IMG/VR virus record: IMGVR_UViG_3300028025_001572
Location: 1 to 30,158 of that record
Direction: 5' to 3' (one strand)
Length of the DNA stretch: 30,158 bases
Source of the DNA: a virus
Every line of letters begins with the position of its first letter. The stretch's first letter is position 1. Both the position numbers and the translations under genes were made by a program. Below, piece by piece: positions 6,933 to 15,391 of the stretch. Below the pieces are notes generated by a model. It saw nothing but the letters and a program-made list of their open reading frames with translations, was not told where the DNA came from and made no database searches.

Positions 6933-7547
6933 ATGGCATCAGGTGATACAGGTATTTCAATTTGCTCAGATGCATTGATCATGCTGGGAGCCAAAGCCAT
7001 TACGTCTTTCAACGATGGCACTGATGAGTCAAGCACATGTGACCGCTTGTATAGTGACATTCGGGATTCGACGCTTTCTACCTATCCTTGGACATTCAGC
7101 TTCAAGAAGACCCAGTTAGCCCAGTTGCTGACTAACCCAACATCCGTTTGGAAATACCAGTACCAGTTGCCTGGCGACAAGATTTCCAACCCTCGTGCTG
7201 TGTACAACTCAGCCAACCCTGGCAGTCCTGTGCAAAAGGATTGGGAGATTCAAGGCGATGTCTTGATGACCAACCTGACCAGCGTCTACATTGACTACCA
7301 GTACAGCCTTGGCGAGTTTGCCATGCCCCAGTATTTTGTGCAATTGCTCAAGTACATGATGGCTTGGCACTTGGCTATGCCAATCACAGAACAATCCGAC
7401 AAAGCCCAGTACTGGCAACGTGTTGCCATTGGCGATATTTCAGAGAATGGTCGTGGCGGCTTCTTCCGCACAGCCATGCAAATTGATGGACAGAATAACC
7501 CAGTTCGGGTGATCGAAGACTACAGCCTTATTGCAGTGAGGAACTGA
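6933..7547 (+). CDS. Tail tubular protein A (gatekeeper, T7 gp11-like)
   Basis: The 204-residue product is near T7 gp11 length (196). The start MASGDTGISICSDALIMLG, then STCDRLYSDIRDSTLSTYPWTF near residues 34-55, is the hallmark of the T7-type tail tubular A family (s-a-L-x-x-lG, cn-x-x-Y-x-x-x-r-x-x-lL-x-x-pW). The later LPGDKISNPRAVYN, the IDYQYSLGEFAMPQYF segment and a long helix with LKYMMAWHLA are also family-like. It would form the ring between portal and nozzle. AAGAGG at 6922-6927 is the ribosome-binding site, and the stop is coupled to the next gene by TGATG. Confidence 0.92.
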   Translation: MASGDTGISICSDALIMLGAKAITSFNDGTDESSTCDRLYSDIRDSTLSTYPWTFSFKKTQLAQLLTNPTSVWKYQYQLPGDKISNPRAVYNSANPGSPVQKDWEIQGDVLMTNLTSVYIDYQYSLGEFAMPQYFVQLLKYMMAWHLAMPITEQSDKAQYWQRVAIGDISENGRGGFFRTAMQIDGQNNPVRVIEDYSLIAVRN

Positions 7548-9532
7548 TGGCACGTTTTGTTGACGTAACCACAAACTTCTCCACTGGTGAGCTGGATCCA
7601 TTGCTTCGTGCAAGGGTTGACCTAGCAACGTACTCAAATGCGCTTGCAAAGGCCACAAACGTCCTGATCCAACCCCAAGGTGGTCTGCGCCGTAGACCAG
7701 GCTTAAAACACATTCTGGAGCTTCCCAACAGCAGCACACCGTCTGCTGGTAATGGGGTGCGCCTTGTGCCTTTCCAGTTCTCTGTGGACGACAGCTACAT
7801 GCTGTGCTTCACCCACCAGCGCATGTATGTAATCAAGGCTGGCGCAGTGATAGCAAACATTAATGGCTCTGGCAACAACTACCTGACGACCACTGTCACC
7901 TCCAGCATGGTGGACGACATGTGCTGGACTCAGTCTGCTGACACTTTAATTGTTGTTCACCCAGATTTGCAACCAGTCAAGATCGTCCGTGGCGGCACAG
8001 ATGCCACATGGACAGCAACGTCAATCACGTTTGACACCATCCCCAAGTACGCATTCACGCTGACGACCACCAATCCAGCGGCAACCCTGACACCAAGCGC
8101 CGTGTCTGGCAACATCACTTTGACCGCATCTGCTGGCGTGTTTTCGGCTGGCAGCGTCAATCAGTACGTCAATGTGTCACCACAGGGTCGGGCAAGGATT
8201 GTGGCCTACACCAGCTCTACCGTGGTCAGCGCCATCACTGAATACCCATTCTTCAACACTACGGCTGTTGCCAGTGGCAGTTGGGAATATGAGTCTGGCT
8301 ATGAAGATGTTTGGTCTTCTGGCAAGGGCTGGCCTCGGACAGTTACTTTCCATGAAGGTCGCCTGTACTTTGGCGGCTCCAAGTCTCGTCCGTCTACGGT
8401 CTGGGGTAGCAAGATTGCACTGTTCTTTGACTTTGCCGCTACTGAGTCTTTGGACGATGATGCTGTGGAAGCAACGCTGGACACCAACGATCTGAACGTC
8501 ATTACCGACATCATCAGCTCTCGTGACTTCCAAGTGTTCACTACTGGCGGCGAGTTCTTTGTGCCTCAAGCTGGCACAGATCCGATCACCCCACTGACAT
8601 TCACTTTCAAGAACGTGAGTCGCAATGGCATCAAGCCTGGCACTCGTGTTCAGTCTGTGGACTCTGGCTCTGTGTATATCCAGCGCCAAGGCAAGTCTTT
8701 GAACGAGTTTGTGTTCTCTGACACACAGCTTACCTACATAACCCAGCGCATCTCGCTGTTCTCTGGTCATTTGCTCAAAGCTCCTGAGCGCATTGCTTTG
8801 CGCCGTGCGTCCAGTACTGAAGACGCTGACTTGCTGTTGATGACCAATACGACTGATGGATCAATGGCGGCATTCAGCGTCATGCGCTCTCAGCAGGTAA
8901 CCAGCCCATCAGAGTTCACTACCGATGGACGATTCTTGGATGTTGGTGTGGACATCACAAATATCTACACCGTCACCAAGCGCACATTCAACTCGGTAGA
9001 CAGGTACTTCGTTGAGTTATTCAGCGACACGCTGTACACAGACTGTGCTTTTATCGGCGGTGCTGCGGCAAGCGCCAGCAGTTTGCCTCACATTGGCAAG
9101 GCTTTGAACGTGATCACCGATGGCGTTGTTCAGTCCAATGAGACTGTCAGCGGCGGTGGATCTGTGACGTTTGACCGCTCCAGTACAACCAGCTATGAAG
9201 TTGGATTGCCAATCACTGTGTACGTCAAGACCATGCCTGTTGAAGTCAAATTGCAGACTGGATCTCGTTTGTCGTTCAAGAAGCGCATCGTCGAGATCAG
9301 CCCAATCGTGAAAGACACTCAGCACTTGATCATCAACAATCAGCCTGTGGCATTTCGATTGTTTGACAATCCATTGCTTGATGATCCTGAGCCAACATTT
9401 ACTGGAGTTAAACGTGTGAACGGCGTACTTGGCTACAGTAGAGAGCAATCCATTGAAGTACAACAAAATCTGCCCTTGAAAATGACCTTGCTTGGCTTGG
9501 ACTACAGGGTGGCAGTACATCCAGGGACATAA
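7547..9532 (+). CDS. Tail tubular protein B (nozzle, T7 gp12-like)
   Basis: The 661-residue protein is shorter than T7 gp12 (about 794). The N-terminus (FVDVTTNFSTGELDP, then ALAKATNVLIQPQGGLRRRPG) is the usual start of this family, in which the first 60 residues have an nF-x-x-Ge-x-x-p motif followed by a conserved n-G-g-l-x-rRPG. The rest is beta-rich, with PRTVTFHEGRLYFGGSKSRP near residues 262-281 and FQVFTTGGEFFVPQAGTDPI near 326-345, typical of the nozzle's beta-propeller. It would form the distal tube of the short tail that carries the fibres. The ATG overlaps the stop of the gatekeeper gene. Confidence 0.92.
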   Translation: MARFVDVTTNFSTGELDPLLRARVDLATYSNALAKATNVLIQPQGGLRRRPGLKHILELPNSSTPSAGNGVRLVPFQFSVDDSYMLCFTHQRMYVIKAGAVIANINGSGNNYLTTTVTSSMVDDMCWTQSADTLIVVHPDLQPVKIVRGGTDATWTATSITFDTIPKYAFTLTTTNPAATLTPSAVSGNITLTASAGVFSAGSVNQYVNVSPQGRARIVAYTSSTVVSAITEYPFFNTTAVASGSWEYESGYEDVWSSGKGWPRTVTFHEGRLYFGGSKSRPSTVWGSKIALFFDFAATESLDDDAVEATLDTNDLNVITDIISSRDFQVFTTGGEFFVPQAGTDPITPLTFTFKNVSRNGIKPGTRVQSVDSGSVYIQRQGKSLNEFVFSDTQLTYITQRISLFSGHLLKAPERIALRRASSTEDADLLLMTNTTDGSMAAFSVMRSQQVTSPSEFTTDGRFLDVGVDITNIYTVTKRTFNSVDRYFVELFSDTLYTDCAFIGGAAASASSLPHIGKALNVITDGVVQSNETVSGGGSVTFDRSSTTSYEVGLPITVYVKTMPVEVKLQTGSRLSFKKRIVEISPIVKDTQHLIINNQPVAFRLFDNPLLDDPEPTFTGVKRVNGVLGYSREQSIEVQQNLPLKMTLLGLDYRVAVHPGT

Positions 9533-9535
9533 AAC

Positions 9536-10147
9536 ATGGCTACAAGTTACGAAGCAGCAGCAGGGTTTATAAGCGCATATGGGCAATCAGAAGCCCAAAG
9601 AGCTGCGGCTATCAACCAGCAAACTGGTTACATGGTGCAAGCTAGGGATGCCCTAGCAATTGCCAGTGTTCGTGCGGATATGGACAATCAGTACGCTGAG
9701 ATCCAAGCTGGTCGCACACTGAAGAAAGCTGAGAACGAAGCGATGAACTACCAGATTGCTGGTAACTCACTGCTGAAGAATCTGAGAGCAACCAATGCGT
9801 CTATGAGAGCCAGAGCTGCGGCAAGTGGCGTAGTTGTTGACCAAGGATCATTTGCTGGCGTTGCTCGTGAGAATGTGGCGGCAACCATGCGTGACGTTGG
9901 CATTGCCGACTTGAATGCATTGACAGCCAAGGTGCTTGGTTTTGAAGATGCCAGCGCCATGATTCAGTCTACTCAATACCAAACATTCTTGAACAACTTC
10001 TCCGCACAGCGTCAAGCTGGTCAGTATGAGATGGCGGCTACTGCGGCTCGTCAACAAGGTAACTTGCTGGCTGGATATACATTGGCTAAAGGCGCTATGG
10101 ACTATGCCAAAACATACACTCCATCAACACCTAAGAAAGTAGATTAA
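9536..10147 (+). CDS. Internal virion protein (T7 gp14-like)
   Basis: The 203-residue helical protein is close to T7 gp14 (196). It is rich in Ala, Gln and Asn with few aromatics: an Ala/Gln-rich N-terminal part (AAAGFISAYGQSEAQRAAAIN), a middle stretch RATNASMRARAAASGVVVDQGSF, and AQRQAGQYEMAATAARQQGN near the end. This matches the gp14-type ejection protein, which in T7 leaves the capsid first and forms a channel in the outer membrane. The gene follows the nozzle and precedes two larger internal proteins, as in T7. Its stop overlaps the next ATG (TTAATGG). Confidence 0.85.
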   Translation: MATSYEAAAGFISAYGQSEAQRAAAINQQTGYMVQARDALAIASVRADMDNQYAEIQAGRTLKKAENEAMNYQIAGNSLLKNLRATNASMRARAAASGVVVDQGSFAGVARENVAATMRDVGIADLNALTAKVLGFEDASAMIQSTQYQTFLNNFSAQRQAGQYEMAATAARQQGNLLAGYTLAKGAMDYAKTYTPSTPKKVD

Positions 10148-11904
10148 TGGCTACAAAAATTGAATCAGGACAAATTCAACTGCGTAGTGTTGGTGGCGTT
10201 CCTATGCAACAGACACAGTTGCAAGCTGTTGACCAAATTGGATTTAGAGCGCAAGCACAGACTGACACTACGTTAAGCCAAGTGCTTGATCGCATGAGTG
10301 GATCTTTGTTTGAACAAGCTGGAAAGAAAGCACAAGAGCAAGCACTGAACGATTACTTTAACAATTACCGTGTCACTGACCAGCAAATTGAAAATGCAAA
10401 GAATGGCATTCCTGTTGACTTCTCGTTGGGCAAAGGCTTCAGCATCTACGACATTGCTTTGCAAAAGGCTCGTAGCTATGAGCTGTCAGGACGCTTTGAG
10501 GTTGAAGCCAAGAACGAACACAACATAATTTATGACAAGCTTGTAAACAACGAGATTTCTGTCAAAGATGCTGCCACCAAGATGAAGAGCATTACTGATG
10601 GCTACAGTCGTGTGCTTGGTAAAGAAGATGGCGAAGCTGCATTAAAGTTTGTTGGCTCTATGGGAATGCACGCCAGCACAATCATGGCTAAAGGCTTTGA
10701 GCTTGAAGCAAAGCGCAAGCGTGAGCAAGATGTAATTACGCTTCAGCAAGCATTGCAAAATGAAATTAAGATGCTTCAGCCAACTTTAGAAGAACCGCTT
10801 GAGATGGATGACAATGGTCAACCACGCTCTCCAAATGTAAAGATTGCAGCTAAACGATTAATGCTTGGTCAAGTAGGAACTGCCATTGGCGGTCTTGAAC
10901 GTGGCAATGCCTTGCAAGCAGATTACGATAAAGCTGTTCGTCAGGCAAAAATTGATGTGCTGACAAAAGTAGTTATCTCTGACGAAAACATTGCAAATCC
11001 TACAAAGACATTGGATGCTATTCGTAAAGGTCAACTTGGCAATAAGACGCATATCTTGCAAGACTTGATTGCAACAGACTTAAAAGCTGTTGAAGAAGTT
11101 TCAAAGAACTTTATGCAAGCATTGGCAGATCGCCGCACATTGAACGATGATGCATTGAAAGAAGACAAGCGCCGCAAAGAGGCTGATGCCAATACTCTGA
11201 TGATTGAGTTCCATCAGAAGGGTACGCCAATGAAGCGCAAGGAAGACATTGCCATGCAAGTGGCAAAGATGGGCATCTTCTCTATTGAGCAATTGGATAA
11301 GTACTTGAGTCCTGAGCAAAAGGATGGTGACCCATATGCGTATGCCAACATTGAGACACGCATCGTGTTTGGAGACATCACAGATCCAGCAGAACTGAAG
11401 CGTATTGCAATGCGGTCTGGCATGAGTGGTCAGCAATATACTCGACTGAATAGCAAACTGCTTGAAGGATATACCCAAGAGAAGTCAGATGCTGTGCGCT
11501 ATTTGCGCCGTGTGTCTGGTGTGCCTGATGTTGCCAGCATGTTTTCTAGCGCAGGTGATGAAATAAAGATTGAAAAGAATAATAAACTTAATGATATTTT
11601 TGAGTCTCAAGTAAATACCTTTCGGCAAACAAACCCTGGCGCACCAATCCCATACAAACAAATTGCTCGTGATGTTGAAAAGGAATATAACGCTGGTGAT
11701 CGTGCTGATGCCAATAAAACAAAAGCTCGTGATGAAATACAAAGCACCATTAATGATTTGATTTCCAAAAAGAAATTACCTACTGGTATTGTTATTGATG
11801 CAAATACAAACATTGACGACATTGCCACAAAGTACAAGCTCAAAGAAGAAGATACAACATACTTGCGTCAACGCCAAAGAATATTGCGTAAGGGTAATGA
11901 ATAA
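10147..11904 (+). CDS. Internal virion protein (T7 gp15-like position)
   Basis: The 585-residue hydrophilic protein is strongly helical and Lys/Asp/Gln-rich, shorter than T7 gp15 (747). The start IESGQIQLRSVGGVPMQQT, then DQIGFRAQAQTDTTLSQVLDRMSGSLFEQAGKKAQEQALNDY, resembles the N-terminus of many podovirus internal virion proteins. No enzyme motif was seen. By place (between gp14-like and gp16-like genes) it should be part of the internal core and the periplasmic ejection tunnel. The DNA is somewhat more AT-rich at 11560-11880 than in the neighbours. The ATG overlaps the preceding stop, and the stop overlaps the next start. Confidence 0.82.
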   Translation: MATKIESGQIQLRSVGGVPMQQTQLQAVDQIGFRAQAQTDTTLSQVLDRMSGSLFEQAGKKAQEQALNDYFNNYRVTDQQIENAKNGIPVDFSLGKGFSIYDIALQKARSYELSGRFEVEAKNEHNIIYDKLVNNEISVKDAATKMKSITDGYSRVLGKEDGEAALKFVGSMGMHASTIMAKGFELEAKRKREQDVITLQQALQNEIKMLQPTLEEPLEMDDNGQPRSPNVKIAAKRLMLGQVGTAIGGLERGNALQADYDKAVRQAKIDVLTKVVISDENIANPTKTLDAIRKGQLGNKTHILQDLIATDLKAVEEVSKNFMQALADRRTLNDDALKEDKRRKEADANTLMIEFHQKGTPMKRKEDIAMQVAKMGIFSIEQLDKYLSPEQKDGDPYAYANIETRIVFGDITDPAELKRIAMRSGMSGQQYTRLNSKLLEGYTQEKSDAVRYLRRVSGVPDVASMFSSAGDEIKIEKNNKLNDIFESQVNTFRQTNPGAPIPYKQIARDVEKEYNAGDRADANKTKARDEIQSTINDLISKKKLPTGIVIDANTNIDDIATKYKLKEEDTTYLRQRQRILRKGNE

Positions 11905-12353
11905 TGGCAACTAAACTTGAACAGTCCTTGATGGACAACTATTTGAATGCAACGTACCCTGCATTGCCAGTAGAAACTACTGACAGTATGCAAGCTACGC
12001 CACGCAACAAATACCAAGATGCGCTTGGTGCTATTGCTACAGGCATTCAAACTGGTGCAGAGGCTATTGACTTCAACATAATTGGATTTCCAAATGTTGG
12101 ATATCTGACGCTAAAAGATCTGACTGTTGGCGATCTTGGCAAAGTGCTGGAAAAGATTAGTTATGGAGAGTACCCAGTTGAGGGTGCTGGTGGCATTGCT
12201 GGTACTTCTAAGTTAAACATGGAAGACACACTTGAGCTATTGAATGCTGTTCCAATTGTTGGAGCGGCTCGTAAATTGGCAATCAAAGGTGGCATGAAAG
12301 TTGGTAAGAAGATTATGGAAAAAACTGGCAAAGCTGTTGCGGAGAATAAATAA
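11904..12353 (+). CDS. Small protein between ejection genes, membrane-interaction candidate
   Basis: The product has 149 residues and is coupled to its neighbours on both sides by one-base overlaps (TAATG at 11902-11906 and TAATGG at 12351-12356). Residues 40-125 are rich in Gly, Ile, Val and Leu (AIATGIQTGAEAID, GGIAGTSKL, LLNAVPIVGAARKLA), and the C-terminus is Lys-rich and amphipathic (KGGMKVGKKIMEKTGKAV). Short Gly-rich amphipathic segments like these could insert into membranes. The lack of spacing from the gp15- and gp16-like genes suggests an extra ejection or internal-core component; T7 has no gene at this place. The function is an inference. Confidence 0.7.
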   Translation: MATKLEQSLMDNYLNATYPALPVETTDSMQATPRNKYQDALGAIATGIQTGAEAIDFNIIGFPNVGYLTLKDLTVGDLGKVLEKISYGEYPVEGAGGIAGTSKLNMEDTLELLNAVPIVGAARKLAIKGGMKVGKKIMEKTGKAVAENK

Positions 12354-15300
12354 TGGCAAATGAATCTCTTGATCAGCGTCTAGGTCAAATTCTTCCCGCT
12401 GATCTGCCTCGTGCTGATGTAGATCTTGCTGATGCAGGTGACGACAACACAATCCAAGTGGCGGGTCTTGGCGACAAGCTTATCAAGGGATTGACTCGTG
12501 CCGCAGAAGTTGTAACAGACTTTGGTGGGCCAGCAGGTAGCAAGATTGAAAAAGCTGCGGCAGAGAAGAAGCTGTTGCAAGAGACTGAGAAGGTTATTCC
12601 TCCATCTCCAACACCTGCCGTAACTCCAGCACCAATCCCTGCCACACCAAAGCCACGCAAAGCTAAAGCGGCTCCAACACCAGCGGCAAAGCTTGAGGAA
12701 TTGCCAAAGCAATTAGAAGTCTTTGAAGCCAAGATTGAGACTGCACCTGTCACTGGAAAACCACCAGAGACGCTGATTAATGTCGAGCGCATTGATGGCG
12801 TTGACGACTTCAAGCAGACTGTCAATGCATTGTCAGATGCAAGCGGCATCAAAGTTGACAAGATGACATGGGAGCAAACATTGGCTACTGCCAAGGAGAA
12901 GGGCTTTGGCTCTGACATTCTTGGTGACCTACAGTCAATGAAAGAGCAATACGGTGACATTCCTGTTGACATGGTTCGTTTGCGTCTTGCCAGCTATCAA
13001 AGCTCCAAGGACTTCTACGACTTGGCACGACAGGCATATTTAAATCCTGATGACACGGTATTGCAAGCCAAATTATTGCGTCAGTTGAATCTGCATGGCG
13101 CTGTCAATGATGCATATGTTCTGTCTCGCACTCGTGCAGCTCAGGCTACTTCTGTTGGTCGTATGCAGATTACTGAAGGCAAAGCCGCTGGCATTATGGA
13201 TGAAGCTGGCAATGTAAAGATTCCGTCAATCAATGACGCTGAGATGAAGACCATGTTGGAAGATCCAAATGTGTCTGATAACTTGAAGCTGATGATTGAA
13301 AAGTTTGTGCAACTGACAGATGAAGGCGCACGAGAAGGATTGATCAACAAGGTCAGCAAGGTAGGTTTAATTGCAGACTTGTGGGATCGCACTTGGAAGA
13401 ATGGCTTGCTCTCTGGGACAGGCACACACATTGTCAACTTATTAAGCAATACAACATTCTTGGCAAGCTCAGTGGCGACACGAGCAATTGCTGGTGGCAT
13501 AAGTACAACTAAACGATCTTTTGGCGGCGCAGGTGAGGTTGAGCTTGGCGAAGCTGGAGCATTGCTGTCTGGCATGGTTAACTCATTTCGTGAAGGCATG
13601 AGCCTTAGTTGGCAAGCACTAAAAACTGGTACGACTCGTGAGCAAAGAGCTGGTTTAAATCTTTTAGATGATGGTGGCATGAAGCTTGAAGGCCAATACA
13701 ACATCTTTGAATTACGAGACTACGGCTTTGAAAACGAAACACTCGTCAAAGGTACAAACTTTTATGCAAACTTTGTCACATTGCTTGGTGGCCGTCCGAT
13801 CATGGCAATGGATGAGTTGTTTAAGACGATGGGCTATCGTGCTGAATTGAATGCTCAAGCTTATCGTGCTGCCGCTCAAGCACGGCGTGATGCCATTGCT
13901 AATGGCAAGACTGCACAAGAAGCCGCACAAATTGAGTTGAAGGTAATGGGCGACACATTGGCAAACCCACCTGCCAATATTGATGCGGCTGCTACAGACT
14001 TTGCTCAGATGATTACATTCAGCCGCAAGCTGACTGGTGCTGCCAAGCAAATTCAAGAGTTGTCACAAGATCACCTGATTGGCAGAATCACCATGCCATT
14101 TGTGAAGACTCCAACTTGGGTTGCCAGCGAATCATTGCAACACAGTGGAATGGCATTCTTGTCCAGCCAGTGGCGTAAAGACATGGCGGCTGGTGGCGCA
14201 CAGCGTGAGCTTGCCATGGCTAAGTTTGGCATGGGTTCGGCTCTAATGATTGGTGTTGGCTCTTATGTGGCAGATGGTCGCATCACAGGCGGTGGCCCAG
14301 GCGATACCAACTTACGCAAGATCTATTTGGACAGCGGTTGGAAGCCATATTCATTTGTATTTCAGCCAGGGGAATGGGACGCTGAGTTTGTTGACTACCT
14401 TAAAACCATGAAGATTGACCCATCCATTGGGAAAGATCAGCGGTTGTATGTGCCTTTCCGTGGCATTGATCCACTTGCTGGCCCAATGGCAATGATGGCT
14501 GATGCCGTGGAATATGCTCGGTATGAGGACGATGAAGACTTGGTTGCTCAGGCTATTCTTGGTGCGACATGGGGCTTGTACAGCTATGTCGGTCAACAGC
14601 CATTCTTGACTGGCATAAGCTCAATTGCTGGCGCTTTCAGCCAAAACATACCCAATCCCAAGCAAGCATTCAAAGATGCCTTAAATCAGGTTGCTTCTAC
14701 TGGCGCACAGTATGCAGTAGAAGGATCACCAGTTGGTATGTTCAACAGCGCCAGAGCGCAGATTGAGCGTATTGTTGACCCCAACAAACGTGAGACTGGT
14801 GAATCTCCAAACACGCCTACCGTGATCAAAGGTTTCTATGAGGGTTTGAACAGGTCAATTTCTAAGACTCCGTTCTTGAGTGACTCACTTGGCAAACAAT
14901 ATGATTACCTTGGCGAAGAAATGATGGACATTGACCCAGCCAATCCATGGTTGGCTTCGTCCAGTGGCATTAGATTCAGCACCAGTAAACAGCGTCCAGC
15001 CGACAAGATCATGATTGAGCTTGGCATGTCTATCAAGAAGCCTAATCGGGCTGTTACTGTTGGCGGTGTCAGCGTCAAGTTGGAGCCAGACGAGTACGAG
15101 TACATGATGCGTCAGTTTGGCAAGATCACTGATGGACAGGGCTTGCGCTTGAAGGATGCCATTGTTGAGCGCACCAACGCACCTGGCTTTGAGGACATGG
15201 ATAAGTATGTAAGACAGCAGAATATCGCTGAAGTCTACAGTTCGTTCACAGAAGCCGCCAAACAAGATTTGATAGCAAACAGCAAGTTTTCCACAGCTAT

Positions 15301-15361
15301 CCAACGCCGCATAGAAACTGCTCAAAACAGGCTTCCAAGGGTAGGCAAATATGCCAAGTAA
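12353..15361 (+). CDS. Large internal virion protein (T7 gp16-like position)
   Basis: This is the longest gene here (1002 residues; T7 gp16 is about 1318). The layout is a helical N-terminus, a Pro/Ala/Lys-rich linker at about 80-120 (IPPSPTPAVTPAPIP and following), a region at about 120-340 with helices, and a long central part including LLGGRPIMAMDELFKTMGYRAEL. A glycine-rich hydrophobic stretch lies near 620-640 (KFGMGSALMIGVGSYVADG). The central d-E-l-f-K-x-m-x-Yr-x-e-l motif is shared by ejection proteins of several podoviruses. I saw no lytic transglycosylase motif of the T7 gp16 type (E-S-x-g followed by GLMQ). It would pass into the cell with the DNA. The start overlaps the preceding stop. 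Confidence 0.85.
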   Translation: MANESLDQRLGQILPADLPRADVDLADAGDDNTIQVAGLGDKLIKGLTRAAEVVTDFGGPAGSKIEKAAAEKKLLQETEKVIPPSPTPAVTPAPIPATPKPRKAKAAPTPAAKLEELPKQLEVFEAKIETAPVTGKPPETLINVERIDGVDDFKQTVNALSDASGIKVDKMTWEQTLATAKEKGFGSDILGDLQSMKEQYGDIPVDMVRLRLASYQSSKDFYDLARQAYLNPDDTVLQAKLLRQLNLHGAVNDAYVLSRTRAAQATSVGRMQITEGKAAGIMDEAGNVKIPSINDAEMKTMLEDPNVSDNLKLMIEKFVQLTDEGAREGLINKVSKVGLIADLWDRTWKNGLLSGTGTHIVNLLSNTTFLASSVATRAIAGGISTTKRSFGGAGEVELGEAGALLSGMVNSFREGMSLSWQALKTGTTREQRAGLNLLDDGGMKLEGQYNIFELRDYGFENETLVKGTNFYANFVTLLGGRPIMAMDELFKTMGYRAELNAQAYRAAAQARRDAIANGKTAQEAAQIELKVMGDTLANPPANIDAAATDFAQMITFSRKLTGAAKQIQELSQDHLIGRITMPFVKTPTWVASESLQHSGMAFLSSQWRKDMAAGGAQRELAMAKFGMGSALMIGVGSYVADGRITGGGPGDTNLRKIYLDSGWKPYSFVFQPGEWDAEFVDYLKTMKIDPSIGKDQRLYVPFRGIDPLAGPMAMMADAVEYARYEDDEDLVAQAILGATWGLYSYVGQQPFLTGISSIAGAFSQNIPNPKQAFKDALNQVASTGAQYAVEGSPVGMFNSARAQIERIVDPNKRETGESPNTPTVIKGFYEGLNRSISKTPFLSDSLGKQYDYLGEEMMDIDPANPWLASSSGIRFSTSKQRPADKIMIELGMSIKKPNRAVTVGGVSVKLEPDEYEYMMRQFGKITDGQGLRLKDAIVERTNAPGFEDMDKYVRQQNIAEVYSSFTEAAKQDLIANSKFSTAIQRRIETAQNRLPRVGKYAK

Positions 15362-15391
15362 TCGTACAATTTCTAAAAGGATGGACTGATC

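Noticed and set aside
7020-7045. CTGATGAGTC, the start of a hammerhead ribozyme core.
   Set aside because: It lies in the tail tubular A gene, and the required GAAA core and flanking helices are missing.
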